This document shows, piece by piece, positions 17,443 to 30,200 of a DNA stretch of 64,000 bases. The stretch's first letter is position 1, and every line of letters begins with the position of its first letter. The translations under genes and the position numbers were made by a program. The notes below the pieces were generated by a model, which saw only the letters and a list, made by a program, of their open reading frames with translations, made no database searches and was not told the DNA's origin. The stretch is from an uncultured Pelagibacteraceae bacterium (GTDB taxonomy: Bacteria; Pseudomonadota; Alphaproteobacteria; Pelagibacterales; Pelagibacteraceae). The stretch covers positions 124,001 through 188,000 of the forward strand of contig CACBXQ010000001.1 in NCBI GenBank assembly GCA_902543245.1. The letters are read 5' to 3'.

Positions 17443-18677
17443 GAAAATCGTAAAGAACTATAGGGTTTTAAATCAAGGTTAGTATTTTCATCAGAAATCA
17501 TTGATGAAATAATTTTTCCAGATATTGCTCCTAATGTCCATCCTAAATGATGATGTCCAAAAGAATAAAAAACATTTTTAAAATTTTTTGAAGGTCCTAT
17601 AATAGGTAAAAAATCAGGTAAAGTAGGTCTAAATCCTAGCCATTCATCATTGTGTTCTGGTAATCCATCTAGCATTTCTCGTGCATTTAAAACTAGATTA
17701 CTAATTCGAGATTTTGATAATGGATTTTCTAAACCACCAAACTCTACAGTTCCAACAACTCTCAAACCTTGCTCCATAGGAGTCATACCAAACCCTTTAT
17801 CAGCATAAACAATTGGTCTAGATATTAAATTTTCATATCCTTTAAAGTGCACATGATAACCTCTTTCAGTTTCCAAAGGGATATTTTCATGCAATTTATC
17901 AGTAAATTTTTTCGAAAAAGCTCCACATGCTATTACTAGTTTATCAAATATAAATCTTTGGGTTTCAGATCTAATTACAGGTTTTTCCTCATCAAAATCT
18001 AATTTTTCAATATTTAATTTTAAAAACTTTCCTCCTTTTAAAATAAAGTTTTCGAATAATTTGATTAAAATTTTTTTTGGATTTCTTGCATGTCTTGCGT
18101 AATCATAAATAACCCCACCATCATAAAATGGTTTTAAGTTTGGTTCTAGATCATGTATTTCTTTAGGAGACAATAATCTTTGTTTTACACCTAAATTATT
18201 TCTTAAATTGATTTCTAAATCTCTACTTTTTTGACTTTTATTAGTCCAAACGTACATGATGCCTTTATGTTCAATTAAACCATCTAAATTAATTTCTTCG
18301 AATAATTCATCAAACGCTGGTAGAGATAAATCTAAAATTTGATTCATATATTTTGCGGTGTGCATCATTTTATTTTCTCTACAGTTTTTTATGAAACTAT
18401 AAAACCATGGGAGCATTTTATAAACATAATTCCATTTTAATGCTAAAGGTCCTCTTGTACTTAAAAGCATTGATGGAACATCTAACAAAACATCTGGACG
18501 ATTTAGAGGAACTGAGGCATATGGTGAAAAATGACCTGCATTTCCATATGATGCAGAACTTCCAGGTTCAGATTTGTCAAATATAGTTACTTCGAAACCT
18601 TTTTTTTGAAGAAATAACGCATTACACACGCCCTGTATACCAGCACCTATAATTCCAATTTTTATTTTTTTTTGCAT
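17439..18677 (-). CDS. FAD-dependent D-amino acid dehydrogenase-like oxidoreductase (DadA family)
   Basis: The 412-residue DAO-fold flavoprotein has its N-terminal dinucleotide site in IGIIGAGIQGVCNALFLQKKGFEVTIFDKSEPGSSASYGNAGHFSPYASVPLNRP, a strong DadA-type opening. The C-terminus reads WLGFRPTLPDFLPIIGPS and SFGHHHLGWTLGAISGKII, the conserved FAD/substrate region. It probably oxidises a D-amino acid or a secondary amine to the 2-oxo acid, passing electrons to quinones. Placement with an EamA transporter and a 2-hydroxyacid dehydrogenase suggests a small amino-acid/keto-acid handling operon. Confidence 0.85.
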   Translation of the reverse strand: MQKKIKIGIIGAGIQGVCNALFLQKKGFEVTIFDKSEPGSSASYGNAGHFSPYASVPLNRPDVLLDVPSMLLSTRGPLALKWNYVYKMLPWFYSFIKNCRENKMMHTAKYMNQILDLSLPAFDELFEEINLDGLIEHKGIMYVWTNKSQKSRDLEINLRNNLGVKQRLLSPKEIHDLEPNLKPFYDGGVIYDYARHARNPKKILIKLFENFILKGGKFLKLNIEKLDFDEEKPVIRSETQRFIFDKLVIACGAFSKKFTDKLHENIPLETERGYHVHFKGYENLISRPIVYADKGFGMTPMEQGLRVVGTVEFGGLENPLSKSRISNLVLNAREMLDGLPEHNDEWLGFRPTLPDFLPIIGPSKNFKNVFYSFGHHHLGWTLGAISGKIISSMISDENTNLDLKPYSSLRFS

Positions 18678-18744
18678 ATTTAAATAATAGTTAAAAATAT
18701 TTTTTAATATATATCATTAATCTAAGTGCGAAGATTTACCTCTA

Positions 18745-19869
18745 TTAAGCGATTATTTGTCTATGATATATCTTTGAGCTTAAAACTACTCCTAAACCTA
18801 CCATTGTTGCAAGCATTGATGATCCTCCATAGGACATAATTGGAAGTGGAGATCCAACTATTGGTAATAATCCTAAAACCATTGACATATTTACTGCAAT
18901 ATAAATAAAGATTGATGATCCAAATCCATAACAAAATAATTTACTAAAGAAATTTCTTGAAATTGATCCAATATAAATAATTCTATAAATTAAAATTGAA
19001 TAAACTAATAATAATCCAATTGAACCAACAAAACCAAATTCTTCAGAAAATAGAGTAAATATAAAATCAGTATGCTTTTCAGGTAAAAATTCTAAATAAC
19101 TTTGTGTTCCTTTTAGAAAACCTTTTCCTGAAAATCCTCCAGACCCAACCGCTATCTTTGATTGGATAATTTGGTAGCCAGCTCCTAATGGATCCTTTTC
19201 AGGATCAAAAAAGGTTAAAATTCTTAACTTTTGATAAGGTTTTAAGAAAGAAATAAAAAATGGAGTTGCAATAACTAAGACTATAAATGAGGATATAAAA
19301 TATTTTATATTAACTCCAGATAACCAAATTACTACAATTCCACTTAATGCAATTAGAATTGTAGTTCCTAAGTCAGGTTGACTTATCACCAGAAACATTG
19401 GCATGATTAAAATTATAATTGGTACAATTAAATTACGAAAACTATTTACATTATCTATTTGCATTCTGTGATAAAATTTTGCAAAACAAAGTATGATCGC
19501 AATTTTCATTAGCTCTGAAGGTTGGAGATTTATAAAATATAAATTTATCCATCTTTGGGATCCTGAAACTGTAATCCCATATAAAGATGCATAGAACAAT
19601 AATAACAAAACAATAAAATATAAAAAGTAAGAAATACTATGAAAAAATTTTAATCTTATAAAAGATAAAAATATCATTAGAACAAAAAATACACAAAATC
19701 TTAACAAATGACTTTTGGTATAATAAAGCATTTGACCACCCTCGGATGAATACATTGCAAATGTACTAATTCCACCCAATATCAAAACACAAAAAATTAA
19801 AATTAAATCAATTGATTTTATTTTTTGAAAAAAAGTTAAACGATTAGTATAAGAAGTTTCTTTAAACAT
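18745..19869 (-). CDS. rodA: Rod shape-determining protein RodA (SEDS glycosyltransferase)
   Basis: The 374-residue polytopic SEDS protein has about ten membrane helices. Family blocks seen are GSQRWINLYFINLQPSELMKIAIIL, QPDLGTTILIALSG, FLPEKHTDFIFTLFSEEFGF and the C-terminal PLPIMSYGGSSMLATMVGLGVV. It polymerises lipid II glycan during cell elongation with PBP2. It overlaps mrdA by 8 bases and ends the mreBCD-mrdA-rodA cluster. Confidence 0.95.
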   Translation of the reverse strand: MFKETSYTNRLTFFQKIKSIDLILIFCVLILGGISTFAMYSSEGGQMLYYTKSHLLRFCVFFVLMIFLSFIRLKFFHSISYFLYFIVLLLLFYASLYGITVSGSQRWINLYFINLQPSELMKIAIILCFAKFYHRMQIDNVNSFRNLIVPIIILIMPMFLVISQPDLGTTILIALSGIVVIWLSGVNIKYFISSFIVLVIATPFFISFLKPYQKLRILTFFDPEKDPLGAGYQIIQSKIAVGSGGFSGKGFLKGTQSYLEFLPEKHTDFIFTLFSEEFGFVGSIGLLLVYSILIYRIIYIGSISRNFFSKLFCYGFGSSIFIYIAVNMSMVLGLLPIVGSPLPIMSYGGSSMLATMVGLGVVLSSKIYHRQIIA

Positions 19870-21841
19870 TTTCCTCTGAATTTATTTTGTTTCTTTTATT
19901 TTCTCTTAGCTGATGTCTATCTATTATTAATTTAAATAAATCTTTTGCAATAGGTGCTGCAGCCGAACTTCCCGAGCCGCCGTGTTCTATTATAATACTT
20001 ACCGCATATCTTGGATCTTTGTAGGGTCCAAAAGCAATATAAAGAGCATGATCTCTATCTTTATATGGTATTTCACTAGTTTTTAAATCTAATTCTCTTG
20101 CTTCTTCAGTGATTCTTTTTACTTGAGCAGTACCTGTTTTCCCTGCAAATTGATAAAAATCATCTTCTATCCTTGAAGAATACGATGTTCCCATTATTTC
20201 ATTTGTAGCTCCATACATTGAGTCCAGTACAAACTCTATATTTTTTTTATCTTTAAATAATGGCGTAAAAAAATTTTCTTTATTTTGAAATATACCTTGT
20301 GTTCTTTCTAAAAGATTTTGAGTTTTGTCAAATTTGTTTTTAATTAAATTTTGTTTCATTTTAAATTTAATTTGATTTGCATTCATTTGATTTTTATCTG
20401 CAACAATCTTTGGTTTAATTTTATAACCACCATTTGCCAGCTGTGCTGTCATTAAACATAATTGTAATGGTGTTGTTTGAATATATCCTTGACCAATACC
20501 AGTAATTAAAGTCTCCCCTAAAACCCAATTTTTACCCATAACATCTTTTTTCCATTCTGTTGATGGAACTATGCCTTTTTTCTCCTCTAAAAAAGAATTT
20601 TCTAAGACTTTTTTTCCCAATCCAAAATCTTCAGCAGTTTTTTTTAATCTATCTACACCTAGCAATCTGGCAACTTCATAAAAATAAGTATCGCACGATT
20701 GTTTTACTGCATTTCTTAAATCCATCAAGCCATGCCCTTTATCTTTCCAGCAATGATAAGTTTGACCAAAAAGCTCAATTTTTCCGGTACATCTGACTTT
20801 AAAATCTTTGTTAATTACATTATTTTCTAATGCTGATAGAGCTACTATGGGTTTAATTGTCGAGCCTGGTGAATACAAACCAGACAAAGTTTTATTTAGT
20901 AAAGGCTTTAATGGATTTTGAGTAATTTTTTTCCATTCTTCATTGCCAATGCCATATATGAACATATTTGGATCAAATGTTGGTGAAGACTGAATTGCTA
21001 TAATCTCCCCTGTGAATATATCCATGACACTAATAGAGCCAGATTTATCTTTTAACGATTTAGTTAAAAACTTTTGAATTTCAGTATCAATAGTGATTCT
21101 TATATTTTCTCCTTTTTTGCCTTTTTCGTGGTCTAATTCTTTCACTCTTTTTCCAAATGCGTTTACCTCATACCTTTGTACTCCATTAGTACCAATGAGT
21201 TTTTTTTCATAAGTTTTTTCCAACCCTGTTTTTCCAACTTTTAATCCTGGAACATGATTATTTTTGATTATTTCATTTCTATTAATGTCTTCTACGCTTG
21301 CCTGAGAAACGTATCCTAAAACATGACTATAATTATCTTTAAAAGGATAATTTCTTGCTATTGATAAAACCGGTTTAGCACCATTTAATTCATGAAGATA
21401 TAAATTAATTTTTGAAAACTCATCCCAAGATAAATTATTTGAAATAATTAAGGTTTCCCATGGTTTTTGTGAATTTTTTTTCTTAATAATTTTACTGTAT
21501 TCATTATCGCTAAGATTTAAAATCTTTCGTAACCTAAACATTAGAACTTTAAAATTCGTTACTTCTTCTGGAACAACATGAAGTTGAAAAATTTCAACAT
21601 TTCCTGCAATTGTCTTTCCAAAATAATCTTTAAAATCACCTCTTACTGGAGGGAGTCTCCATTCTCTAAGTCGATTTTCATCAGAAAGATTTAAATATTT
21701 TTTATTATTGTTAATTTGTAGAGAAAATAATCTAGTAATTATTCCACCAAAAATTATTACTTTAGCAGCGGTTAAGATAAACATTCTTCTGCTTACAATA
21801 TTTCTTTTTTTTGTAGAACCACCATCACCACTATTAATCAT
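19862..21841 (-). CDS. mrdA: Penicillin-binding protein 2 (peptidoglycan transpeptidase)
   Basis: The 659-residue class B PBP has a short cytoplasmic start, one N-terminal membrane helix (MFILTAAKVIIFGGIITRLF), a dimerisation domain and a transpeptidase domain. The catalytic motifs are SPGSTIKP (SxxK), SCD in VKQSCDTYFYEV (SxN equivalent) and AGKTGTAQVK (KTG). It crosslinks peptidoglycan in elongation with RodA. Length and position after mreD are standard. Confidence 0.95.
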   Translation of the reverse strand: MINSGDGGSTKKRNIVSRRMFILTAAKVIIFGGIITRLFSLQINNNKKYLNLSDENRLREWRLPPVRGDFKDYFGKTIAGNVEIFQLHVVPEEVTNFKVLMFRLRKILNLSDNEYSKIIKKKNSQKPWETLIISNNLSWDEFSKINLYLHELNGAKPVLSIARNYPFKDNYSHVLGYVSQASVEDINRNEIIKNNHVPGLKVGKTGLEKTYEKKLIGTNGVQRYEVNAFGKRVKELDHEKGKKGENIRITIDTEIQKFLTKSLKDKSGSISVMDIFTGEIIAIQSSPTFDPNMFIYGIGNEEWKKITQNPLKPLLNKTLSGLYSPGSTIKPIVALSALENNVINKDFKVRCTGKIELFGQTYHCWKDKGHGLMDLRNAVKQSCDTYFYEVARLLGVDRLKKTAEDFGLGKKVLENSFLEEKKGIVPSTEWKKDVMGKNWVLGETLITGIGQGYIQTTPLQLCLMTAQLANGGYKIKPKIVADKNQMNANQIKFKMKQNLIKNKFDKTQNLLERTQGIFQNKENFFTPLFKDKKNIEFVLDSMYGATNEIMGTSYSSRIEDDFYQFAGKTGTAQVKRITEEARELDLKTSEIPYKDRDHALYIAFGPYKDPRYAVSIIIEHGGSGSSAAAPIAKDLFKLIIDRHQLRENKRNKINSEENV

Positions 21842-22346
21842 TTTTTAATCCTATAAAATTTTTCAAAAAATAGTCAAAAATTGCACTAAAAATTATATAA
21901 AGTAAAAAAGTAAATGAGGTATTTAAAAAAAGTTTACTCATTTTTAATTCAACATCAAAAAATAAATATAATATAATGAAACTTAAAGAATTTGTAACAA
22001 AGATTGCCAATAAAAAGAAAAACCAATCTTTAATAAGACTTGGACTTATAGTAATAGTTCTTAAATAAGCTGCAAATCCACACAAAACCAAATAACAAAA
22101 GCTGGTGATACCTAGTGGTAATCCAACTAAAGTATCATTTACTATTCCCGCAAAAAATATAAAACCATATCCTAAAAGGTCATTTCTTTTTAAACACCAA
22201 TAAAAAATTAGTATTTGTGCAAAATTAAAGTTAAAATAGTCCTTATTATCTTCATCAAGTTGTAGCAAAACTGAAATATATAATAGAATTACAGGTACTA
22301 ATTTGAAAAAAAATAATGACACATTATTTTTACTAATATTTGCCAT
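21834..22346 (-). CDS. mreD: Rod shape-determining protein MreD
   Basis: This small, very hydrophobic 170-residue protein has about five helices and lies between mreC and mrdA, which is the MreD position. The segment LLGYGFIFFAGIVNDTLVGLPLGITSFCYL matches the MreD core (GxxxGxxxDxxxxxPLGxxxL). It is an inner-membrane part of the elongasome. It overlaps mrdA by 8 bases. Confidence 0.88.
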   Translation of the reverse strand: MANISKNNVSLFFFKLVPVILLYISVLLQLDEDNKDYFNFNFAQILIFYWCLKRNDLLGYGFIFFAGIVNDTLVGLPLGITSFCYLVLCGFAAYLRTITISPSLIKDWFFFLLAIFVTNSLSFIILYLFFDVELKMSKLFLNTSFTFLLYIIFSAIFDYFLKNFIGLKND

Positions 22347-22347
22347 T

Positions 22348-23190
22348 TTAATTTTTTTCCTCAGAAAAACGCAAAACTTTTACAAAACTTATTTGATTAA
22401 AATCTTTAAAAAATTTAACATTTATTTTTCTATTATTTATCTTAATCTTTCCAATGGGAATGCCTGCTTTTAATATACCCCCTAATCCAGAGCTATATAC
22501 AATGCTTTCATTTGAAATTAATAATTTTTCTTTTTGATACTTAATTTCACCAAGATTATCTTCCCCACCACTTAAGATAGCTCTAACTCCTTCCGGCTCA
22601 ATTAAAACAGGTATTTTACTATTCAAATCAGATAATAACAAAACTCTGGAAGTGGTGTAGTTAACTTCCTCCACTTTTCCAATTAAATGATATTCGCTCA
22701 ATACTGCCATGCCTTTTATAATATTATTTTTTGATCCTTTATTTATTACAACTGATTTCAAAAATGGACTTTGTTTATCAACTAATACCTTCGCTATTAT
22801 TTCATCTGATGAATAATAAATATCTTCAATAACTTTTTTTAATCTTTTATTTTCAGATATTAAAAACTCTGATTCATATTTTTTTTTTCTTAAATTCTGT
22901 AAATCCTTATTTAAAATTTCATAATTTTTATATAAATTAAAATGATTCTTAATCTCAAAATACTTATCATCTAAAAAATTGAATGGAGCATAAACAACGA
23001 AAGAAGCTCTATAAACAGTCTCATTAATTCCGATTTTGATATAATTTATAAATTTAAAATTATATTTACTAAAAATTAAAAAAATTAAAGATATTGTTAT
23101 TAAAGCAAATAATGAGAATCTTTGTTTATTACCTTTTTTTAAAAAGGCAGATCGAATAGCAATTATAAAATCATCTCTACTCGGTTCCAT
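22348..23190 (-). CDS. mreC: Rod shape-determining protein MreC
   Basis: The 280-residue protein has one N-terminal membrane helix (near residues 22-40), then a coiled-coil region around residues 70-115 (LNKDLQNLRKKKYESEFLISENKRLKKVIED) and two beta domains with VLVDKQSPFLKSVVINKGSKNNIIKGMAVLSEYHLIGKV, the MreC signature. It is a periplasmic scaffold linking MreB to PBP2. It is one base from mreD and 9 bases after mreB. Confidence 0.93.
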   Translation of the reverse strand: MEPSRDDFIIAIRSAFLKKGNKQRFSLFALITISLIFLIFSKYNFKFINYIKIGINETVYRASFVVYAPFNFLDDKYFEIKNHFNLYKNYEILNKDLQNLRKKKYESEFLISENKRLKKVIEDIYYSSDEIIAKVLVDKQSPFLKSVVINKGSKNNIIKGMAVLSEYHLIGKVEEVNYTTSRVLLLSDLNSKIPVLIEPEGVRAILSGGEDNLGEIKYQKEKLLISNESIVYSSGLGGILKAGIPIGKIKINNRKINVKFFKDFNQISFVKVLRFSEEKN

Positions 23191-23199
23191 TTTAAATTA

Positions 23200-24234
<1,035 letters not shown>

Positions 24235-25809
24235 CTATATTCCTTTCATTTTTTGATTTTCATACCCCTCATTAGGAGCAGTTTTATTTCTTTTTATTAA
24301 CATTTTATTTAAAGCACTTAAATAAGCGTTAGCAGATGCTACAAGTGTATCTGTATCAGCTGCTTGTCCAACAGTTGTTTTACCATTTTCCTCTAATCTT
24401 ACACTTACAGTTGCCTGGGCATCTGTTCCCTCAGTTACTGCGTGTACTTGATATAATTGTAAATGCATTTCGTGTGCGTATAATTTCTTAATACATTTAA
24501 ATATTGCATCAACTGGACCATCTCCAGTTTCACTAGAGCTTTTAATTTCACCAAAAATTTCTAGTGTCATTTCTGCTTTTTGTGGCTCTCCTGTTCCAGC
24601 AAAAACTTTTAAAGATTTTAGTGTTAAAGCATTAACTTTATTATCTATAATTAAACTATCATCTACTAAAGCTATGATATCTTCATCATATACATGTTTT
24701 TTTTTATCTGCCAGAATTTTAAATTTTCCAAATGCATTTTGAATTACATCATCAGTTACGTCTACATAACCTAAGCTATTTAATTTATCTTTAAATGCGT
24801 GCCTACCTGAATGTTTTCCCATTACAAGAGAAGTCTGCTTTACACCTACACTCTCGGGCGTCATTATTTCATATGTTTCTCTATTCTTTAACATTCCATC
24901 TTGATGAATGCCTGCCTCATGAGCAAATGCGTTTTTTCCAACAATAGCTTTATTATACTGAACTGGAAAACCTGTCGCGTTTGAAACAACTTTTGAGGCT
25001 TTGCTCAATAATTTCGTATTTATGCCAGTCGAATATGGCATTAAATCGTTTCGAGTTCTAATAGCCATTACGACTTCTTCAAGAGCTGCGTTTCCAGCTC
25101 TTTCTCCAATACCATTAATAGTACATTCAATTTGTCGTGCCCCTGCTTGTACTCCTGCAAGTGAATTTGCAACAGCAAGTCCTAAATCATTATGACAATG
25201 TGTTGATAAAATTGCTTTATCTATATTTGGAACTTTATTCAATAATGTTTGAATAATTTTCGTAAATTCTGATGGTACGGTATATCCAACAGTATCAGGT
25301 ATATTTATAGTTTTTGCACCACTTTTAATTGCTAATTCAACAGTCTTACACATAAAATCCATATCTGTTCTTGTGCCATCCTCACAAGACCATTCCACAT
25401 CATCTGTGTAGTTTCTTGCATAAGTTACGTGTTCCTTAATTGAATCATAAACCTGATCAGCAGACATATTTAATTTATGCTTCATGTGAAGAGGGCTAGT
25501 TGATATAAAGGTATGTATTCTAAATCTAGGAGCGTGTTTCAATGCCTCATAACATCTATCGATATCTTTTTTAGAATGTCTTGATAAACCAGCTGGTATT
25601 GATTTTTTTAGAATTTTACTAACTTCAGTTGTTGCTTCAAAATCACCTGGTGATGCAATTGGAAATCCTGCTTCTATTATGTCTACTCCAAGATCATCAA
25701 AAACTCTTGCTATCTGTAATTTTTCCTCAAGACTCATTGAGGCCCCAGGAGATTGTTCGCCATCTCTCATTGTTGTGTCAAATATGTATACTCTGTTTTT
25801 GTCAGTCAT
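24235..25809 (-). CDS. leuA: 2-isopropylmalate synthase
   Basis: At 524 residues this is a full-length LeuA. The HMGL-like TIM-barrel domain opens with FDTTMRDGEQSPGASM and contains STHCHNDLGLAVANSLAGVQAGARQIECTINGIGERAGNAALEE, giving the divalent-metal histidines and the substrate Arg/Asp. The C-terminal LeuA allosteric domain follows from about residue 390. It condenses acetyl-CoA with 2-oxoisovalerate, the first step of leucine synthesis. It lies downstream of ilvBHC on the same strand, with 87 bases between. Confidence 0.95.
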   Translation of the reverse strand: MTDKNRVYIFDTTMRDGEQSPGASMSLEEKLQIARVFDDLGVDIIEAGFPIASPGDFEATTEVSKILKKSIPAGLSRHSKKDIDRCYEALKHAPRFRIHTFISTSPLHMKHKLNMSADQVYDSIKEHVTYARNYTDDVEWSCEDGTRTDMDFMCKTVELAIKSGAKTINIPDTVGYTVPSEFTKIIQTLLNKVPNIDKAILSTHCHNDLGLAVANSLAGVQAGARQIECTINGIGERAGNAALEEVVMAIRTRNDLMPYSTGINTKLLSKASKVVSNATGFPVQYNKAIVGKNAFAHEAGIHQDGMLKNRETYEIMTPESVGVKQTSLVMGKHSGRHAFKDKLNSLGYVDVTDDVIQNAFGKFKILADKKKHVYDEDIIALVDDSLIIDNKVNALTLKSLKVFAGTGEPQKAEMTLEIFGEIKSSSETGDGPVDAIFKCIKKLYAHEMHLQLYQVHAVTEGTDAQATVSVRLEENGKTTVGQAADTDTLVASANAYLSALNKMLIKRNKTAPNEGYENQKMKGI

Positions 25810-25896
25810 CTTAAAATCTATGATTTTCTATCATACATCCTCTCGTTCAGATTGCAAAATAATTTGCCTATTTAACCTAAAATTGACAGATAAAAT

Positions 25897-27471
<1,575 letters not shown>

Positions 27472-27472
<1 letters not shown>

Positions 27473-29241
27473 TATACTAGCTTTTTTCCTTCGCCTGAAA
27501 TTTTCTTACTTTTTTGATCCTGTGGGCCCAGAAGCATTTGATTATGAGGCTTACCAGAAGGTATCATTGGAAAACAGTTTTCGTTTTGATCAACAACACA
27601 ATCAAAAATAACTGGTTTATCAACATTAATCATTTCTAAAATTTTTTCATCTAATTCGTCAGGAGTTTTAGCCCTAATACCTACACACCCATATGCTTCT
27701 GCTAATTTAACAAAATCTGGGAGTGCAGCAGAATAACTTTCTGAATAATTCTTTTCATGCAAAAGTTCCTGCCATTGTCTTACCATTCCCATATACTCAT
27801 TATTTAGTATAAATATTTTAATTGGAAGATTGTATTGAACTGCAGTAGACATTTCTTGCATGGTCATTAAAACTGATGCTTCACCTGCAATATCTATAAC
27901 TAATTTTTTTGGATGTGCTATTTGCACTCCTACAGCTGCTGGCACCCCGTATCCCATCGTTCCTAAACCACCAGATGTCATCCATCTATTAGGTTTATTA
28001 AATTTATAATGTTGAGCAGCCCACATTTGATGTTGTCCTACCTCTGTTGTAACGTAAGTATCAAATTTTTTTGTAAGTTCGTATAACCTTTGCACTGCAT
28101 GTTGTGGCATTATTTTTTTTTCACTATTTATAAAATTAAGAGATTTTTTAGCTCTCCACTTATCTATCTGAGACCACCATTTTGCAATATTTTGTTTATT
28201 TGATTTTAAAAATGATGGTTTGTTTTTTTTTGTAGTTTTTATTATTGATTGCATAACTTCTCCAACATCACCAATAATTGGTAAGTCAACTTTAATATTT
28301 TTATTTATAGAGGATGGGTCTATATCAATGTGAACTTTTTTTGACTTAGGAGAAAACTCGTCAATTTTTCCAGTTATTCTATCATCAAATCTTGCTCCAA
28401 TGTTAATCATCAAATCACAGTCGTGCATTGCATTGTTAGCTTCATATGTTCCATGCATTCCTAACATTCCTAAAAATTGATTATCATCTCCAGGAAAACA
28501 TCCAAGTCCTTGTAAAGTAGATGTAATTGGAAATCCCGTCATTGATACAAGTTCTCTCAGCAAATTACTAGCTTCAGGTCCTGAGTTTACTACTCCTCCT
28601 CCAGTATAAAAAACAGGTTTTTTTGATTTACTCATCAAATCAATCAGCTTATTTATTTCATTAATTGAAAAAGATTTATGATTTTTTCCATTTTGTTTTG
28701 AAACTTTATTACTAAAGTTTTTGTAAACTGTTTTTGCAAATTGAATATCTTTTGGTATGTCAACTAATACTGGTCCTGGTCTCCCAGATATCGCAACAGT
28801 AAAAGCATCATGCATAATTTTCGGTAAATCTTCAATTTTTTTAACTAACCAATTATGTTTAGTACAAGGTCTAGTAATTCCTGTGGTATCACATTCCTGA
28901 AATGCATCTGTACCTATTAAATGAGTTGGCACCTGTCCTGATATACAAACAATTGGTACAGAGTCCATATATGCATCGGTTAAAGCAGTTACTACGTTTG
29001 TTGCGCCTGGACCAGATGTAACCAAAACTACTCCAGGTTTTCCTGTTGATCTAGCGTAGCCTTCAGCAGCATGCCCCGCTCCTTGTTCATGTCTAACTAA
29101 AATATGTTTAATAGATGGATGATTTTTTAATTCATCATATATTGGTAGAACTGCTCCACCAGGATAACCAAAAAGATGGCTTACTTTTTGATCTTCTAAA
29201 CATTTAAAAACAATTTCAGCTCCTGAATATAATTTTGGCAT
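27472..29241 (-). CDS. ilvB: Acetolactate synthase large (catalytic) subunit
   Basis: The 589-residue ThDP enzyme opens AEIVFKCLEDQKVSHLFGYPGGAVLPIYDEL and has the catalytic glutamate in ILVRHEQGAGHAAEGYARSTGKPG. A central FAD-binding domain and the C-terminal ThDP motif (GEASVLMTMQEMSTAVQYNLPIKIFILNNEYMGMVRQWQ) are present; that motif usually begins GDG or GDA and here reads GEA. It makes acetolactate from pyruvate. It is the first gene of ilvBHC, 49 bases after miaA. Confidence 0.95.
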
Positions 29242-29290
29242 TATGCAATCTAACGGACTTTACATTAATTGGTCAAGTTTAAGTGATGAT

Positions 29291-30193
29291 TTATATAATT
29301 TTTTTTGTGAAAGCAGTCAATTTATTTGGGTCAATTGGTGTCCATGATTTCATTTTACCCCTAAACCATGTAGTTTGCCTTTTAGCATACTGTCTAGTTC
29401 TTATATTGATGTGATCACATAAATTGTTTTTATCTATTTTCCCCTCAAGAAACATTTCAATTTCTTTAAATCCAATGATTTTATAATAATGCTCTTTTTT
29501 TACATTTCTTTCTTTTAGTAGTTTTTTGACCTCAGATACTGCTCCAGATTTAATCATTTTTTTTGTTCTTGCATTAATTCGCTTAAGTAGTTCCTCTCTT
29601 GAATAATTTAAATATAATTTTATGAATCTATTATTTTTAAAAATAGTTTTAGTCTTTTTTTGCCATTCATAAATAGACTTGTTTGAATATTTTTTTACTT
29701 CATATGCTCGAATAGATCTTTGAACATCGTTTGAATTAATTTTATTTTTTGATAGAGGGTCGATTTTAACAAGTCTTTTATAAAAATTTTTTTGACCAAT
29801 TTTTTTATTTAAATTCCTAATTTTATTTCTAAATTTAATTGGAATTGTTGGAAGCTTTACAAATCCCTCTACTAATGAATAAAAGTACAACCCTGTTCCA
29901 CCAACTATTATGGGAATCTTCTTTTTGCGATTAATTTCTTTAATTTTTTTAATTGCAAATTTAAGCCAATCACCTGTAGAAAAGCTTTTATTTATATCAA
30001 TGAAACCATAGAGATTATGTTTTACTTTTTTTAAATCTTCTTTTCCGGGTCTAGCTGTTAATATTTTTAGCTTCTTATATACTTGCATACTATCTGCATT
30101 TATAATTTCACCATTTATTTTTTTTGCTATTTTTAGTGCAAAGTTTGACTTTCCTGAGGCTGTAGGTCCGTAAATTAAAATAATTTTGGACAA
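29291..30193 (-). CDS. miaA: tRNA dimethylallyltransferase MiaA
   Basis: The 300-residue P-loop enzyme has IYGPTASGKSNFA at the N-terminus, NADSMQVYKKLKILTARPG, GGTGLYFYSLVEGF and the C-terminal RTRQYAKRQTTWFRG, all MiaA hallmarks. It transfers dimethylallyl to A37 of tRNAs reading UNN codons. It sits between the DegP-like protease and ilvB on one strand; an miaA-hfl association is common in proteobacteria. Confidence 0.95.
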   Translation of the reverse strand: MSKIILIYGPTASGKSNFALKIAKKINGEIINADSMQVYKKLKILTARPGKEDLKKVKHNLYGFIDINKSFSTGDWLKFAIKKIKEINRKKKIPIIVGGTGLYFYSLVEGFVKLPTIPIKFRNKIRNLNKKIGQKNFYKRLVKIDPLSKNKINSNDVQRSIRAYEVKKYSNKSIYEWQKKTKTIFKNNRFIKLYLNYSREELLKRINARTKKMIKSGAVSEVKKLLKERNVKKEHYYKIIGFKEIEMFLEGKIDKNNLCDHINIRTRQYAKRQTTWFRGKMKSWTPIDPNKLTAFTKKII

Positions 30194-30200
30194 GAAATCT

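Noticed and set aside
20560-20796. 78-residue plus-strand ORF inside mrdA
   Set aside because: Antisense to the transpeptidase domain of PBP2; no ribosome-binding site or family match.
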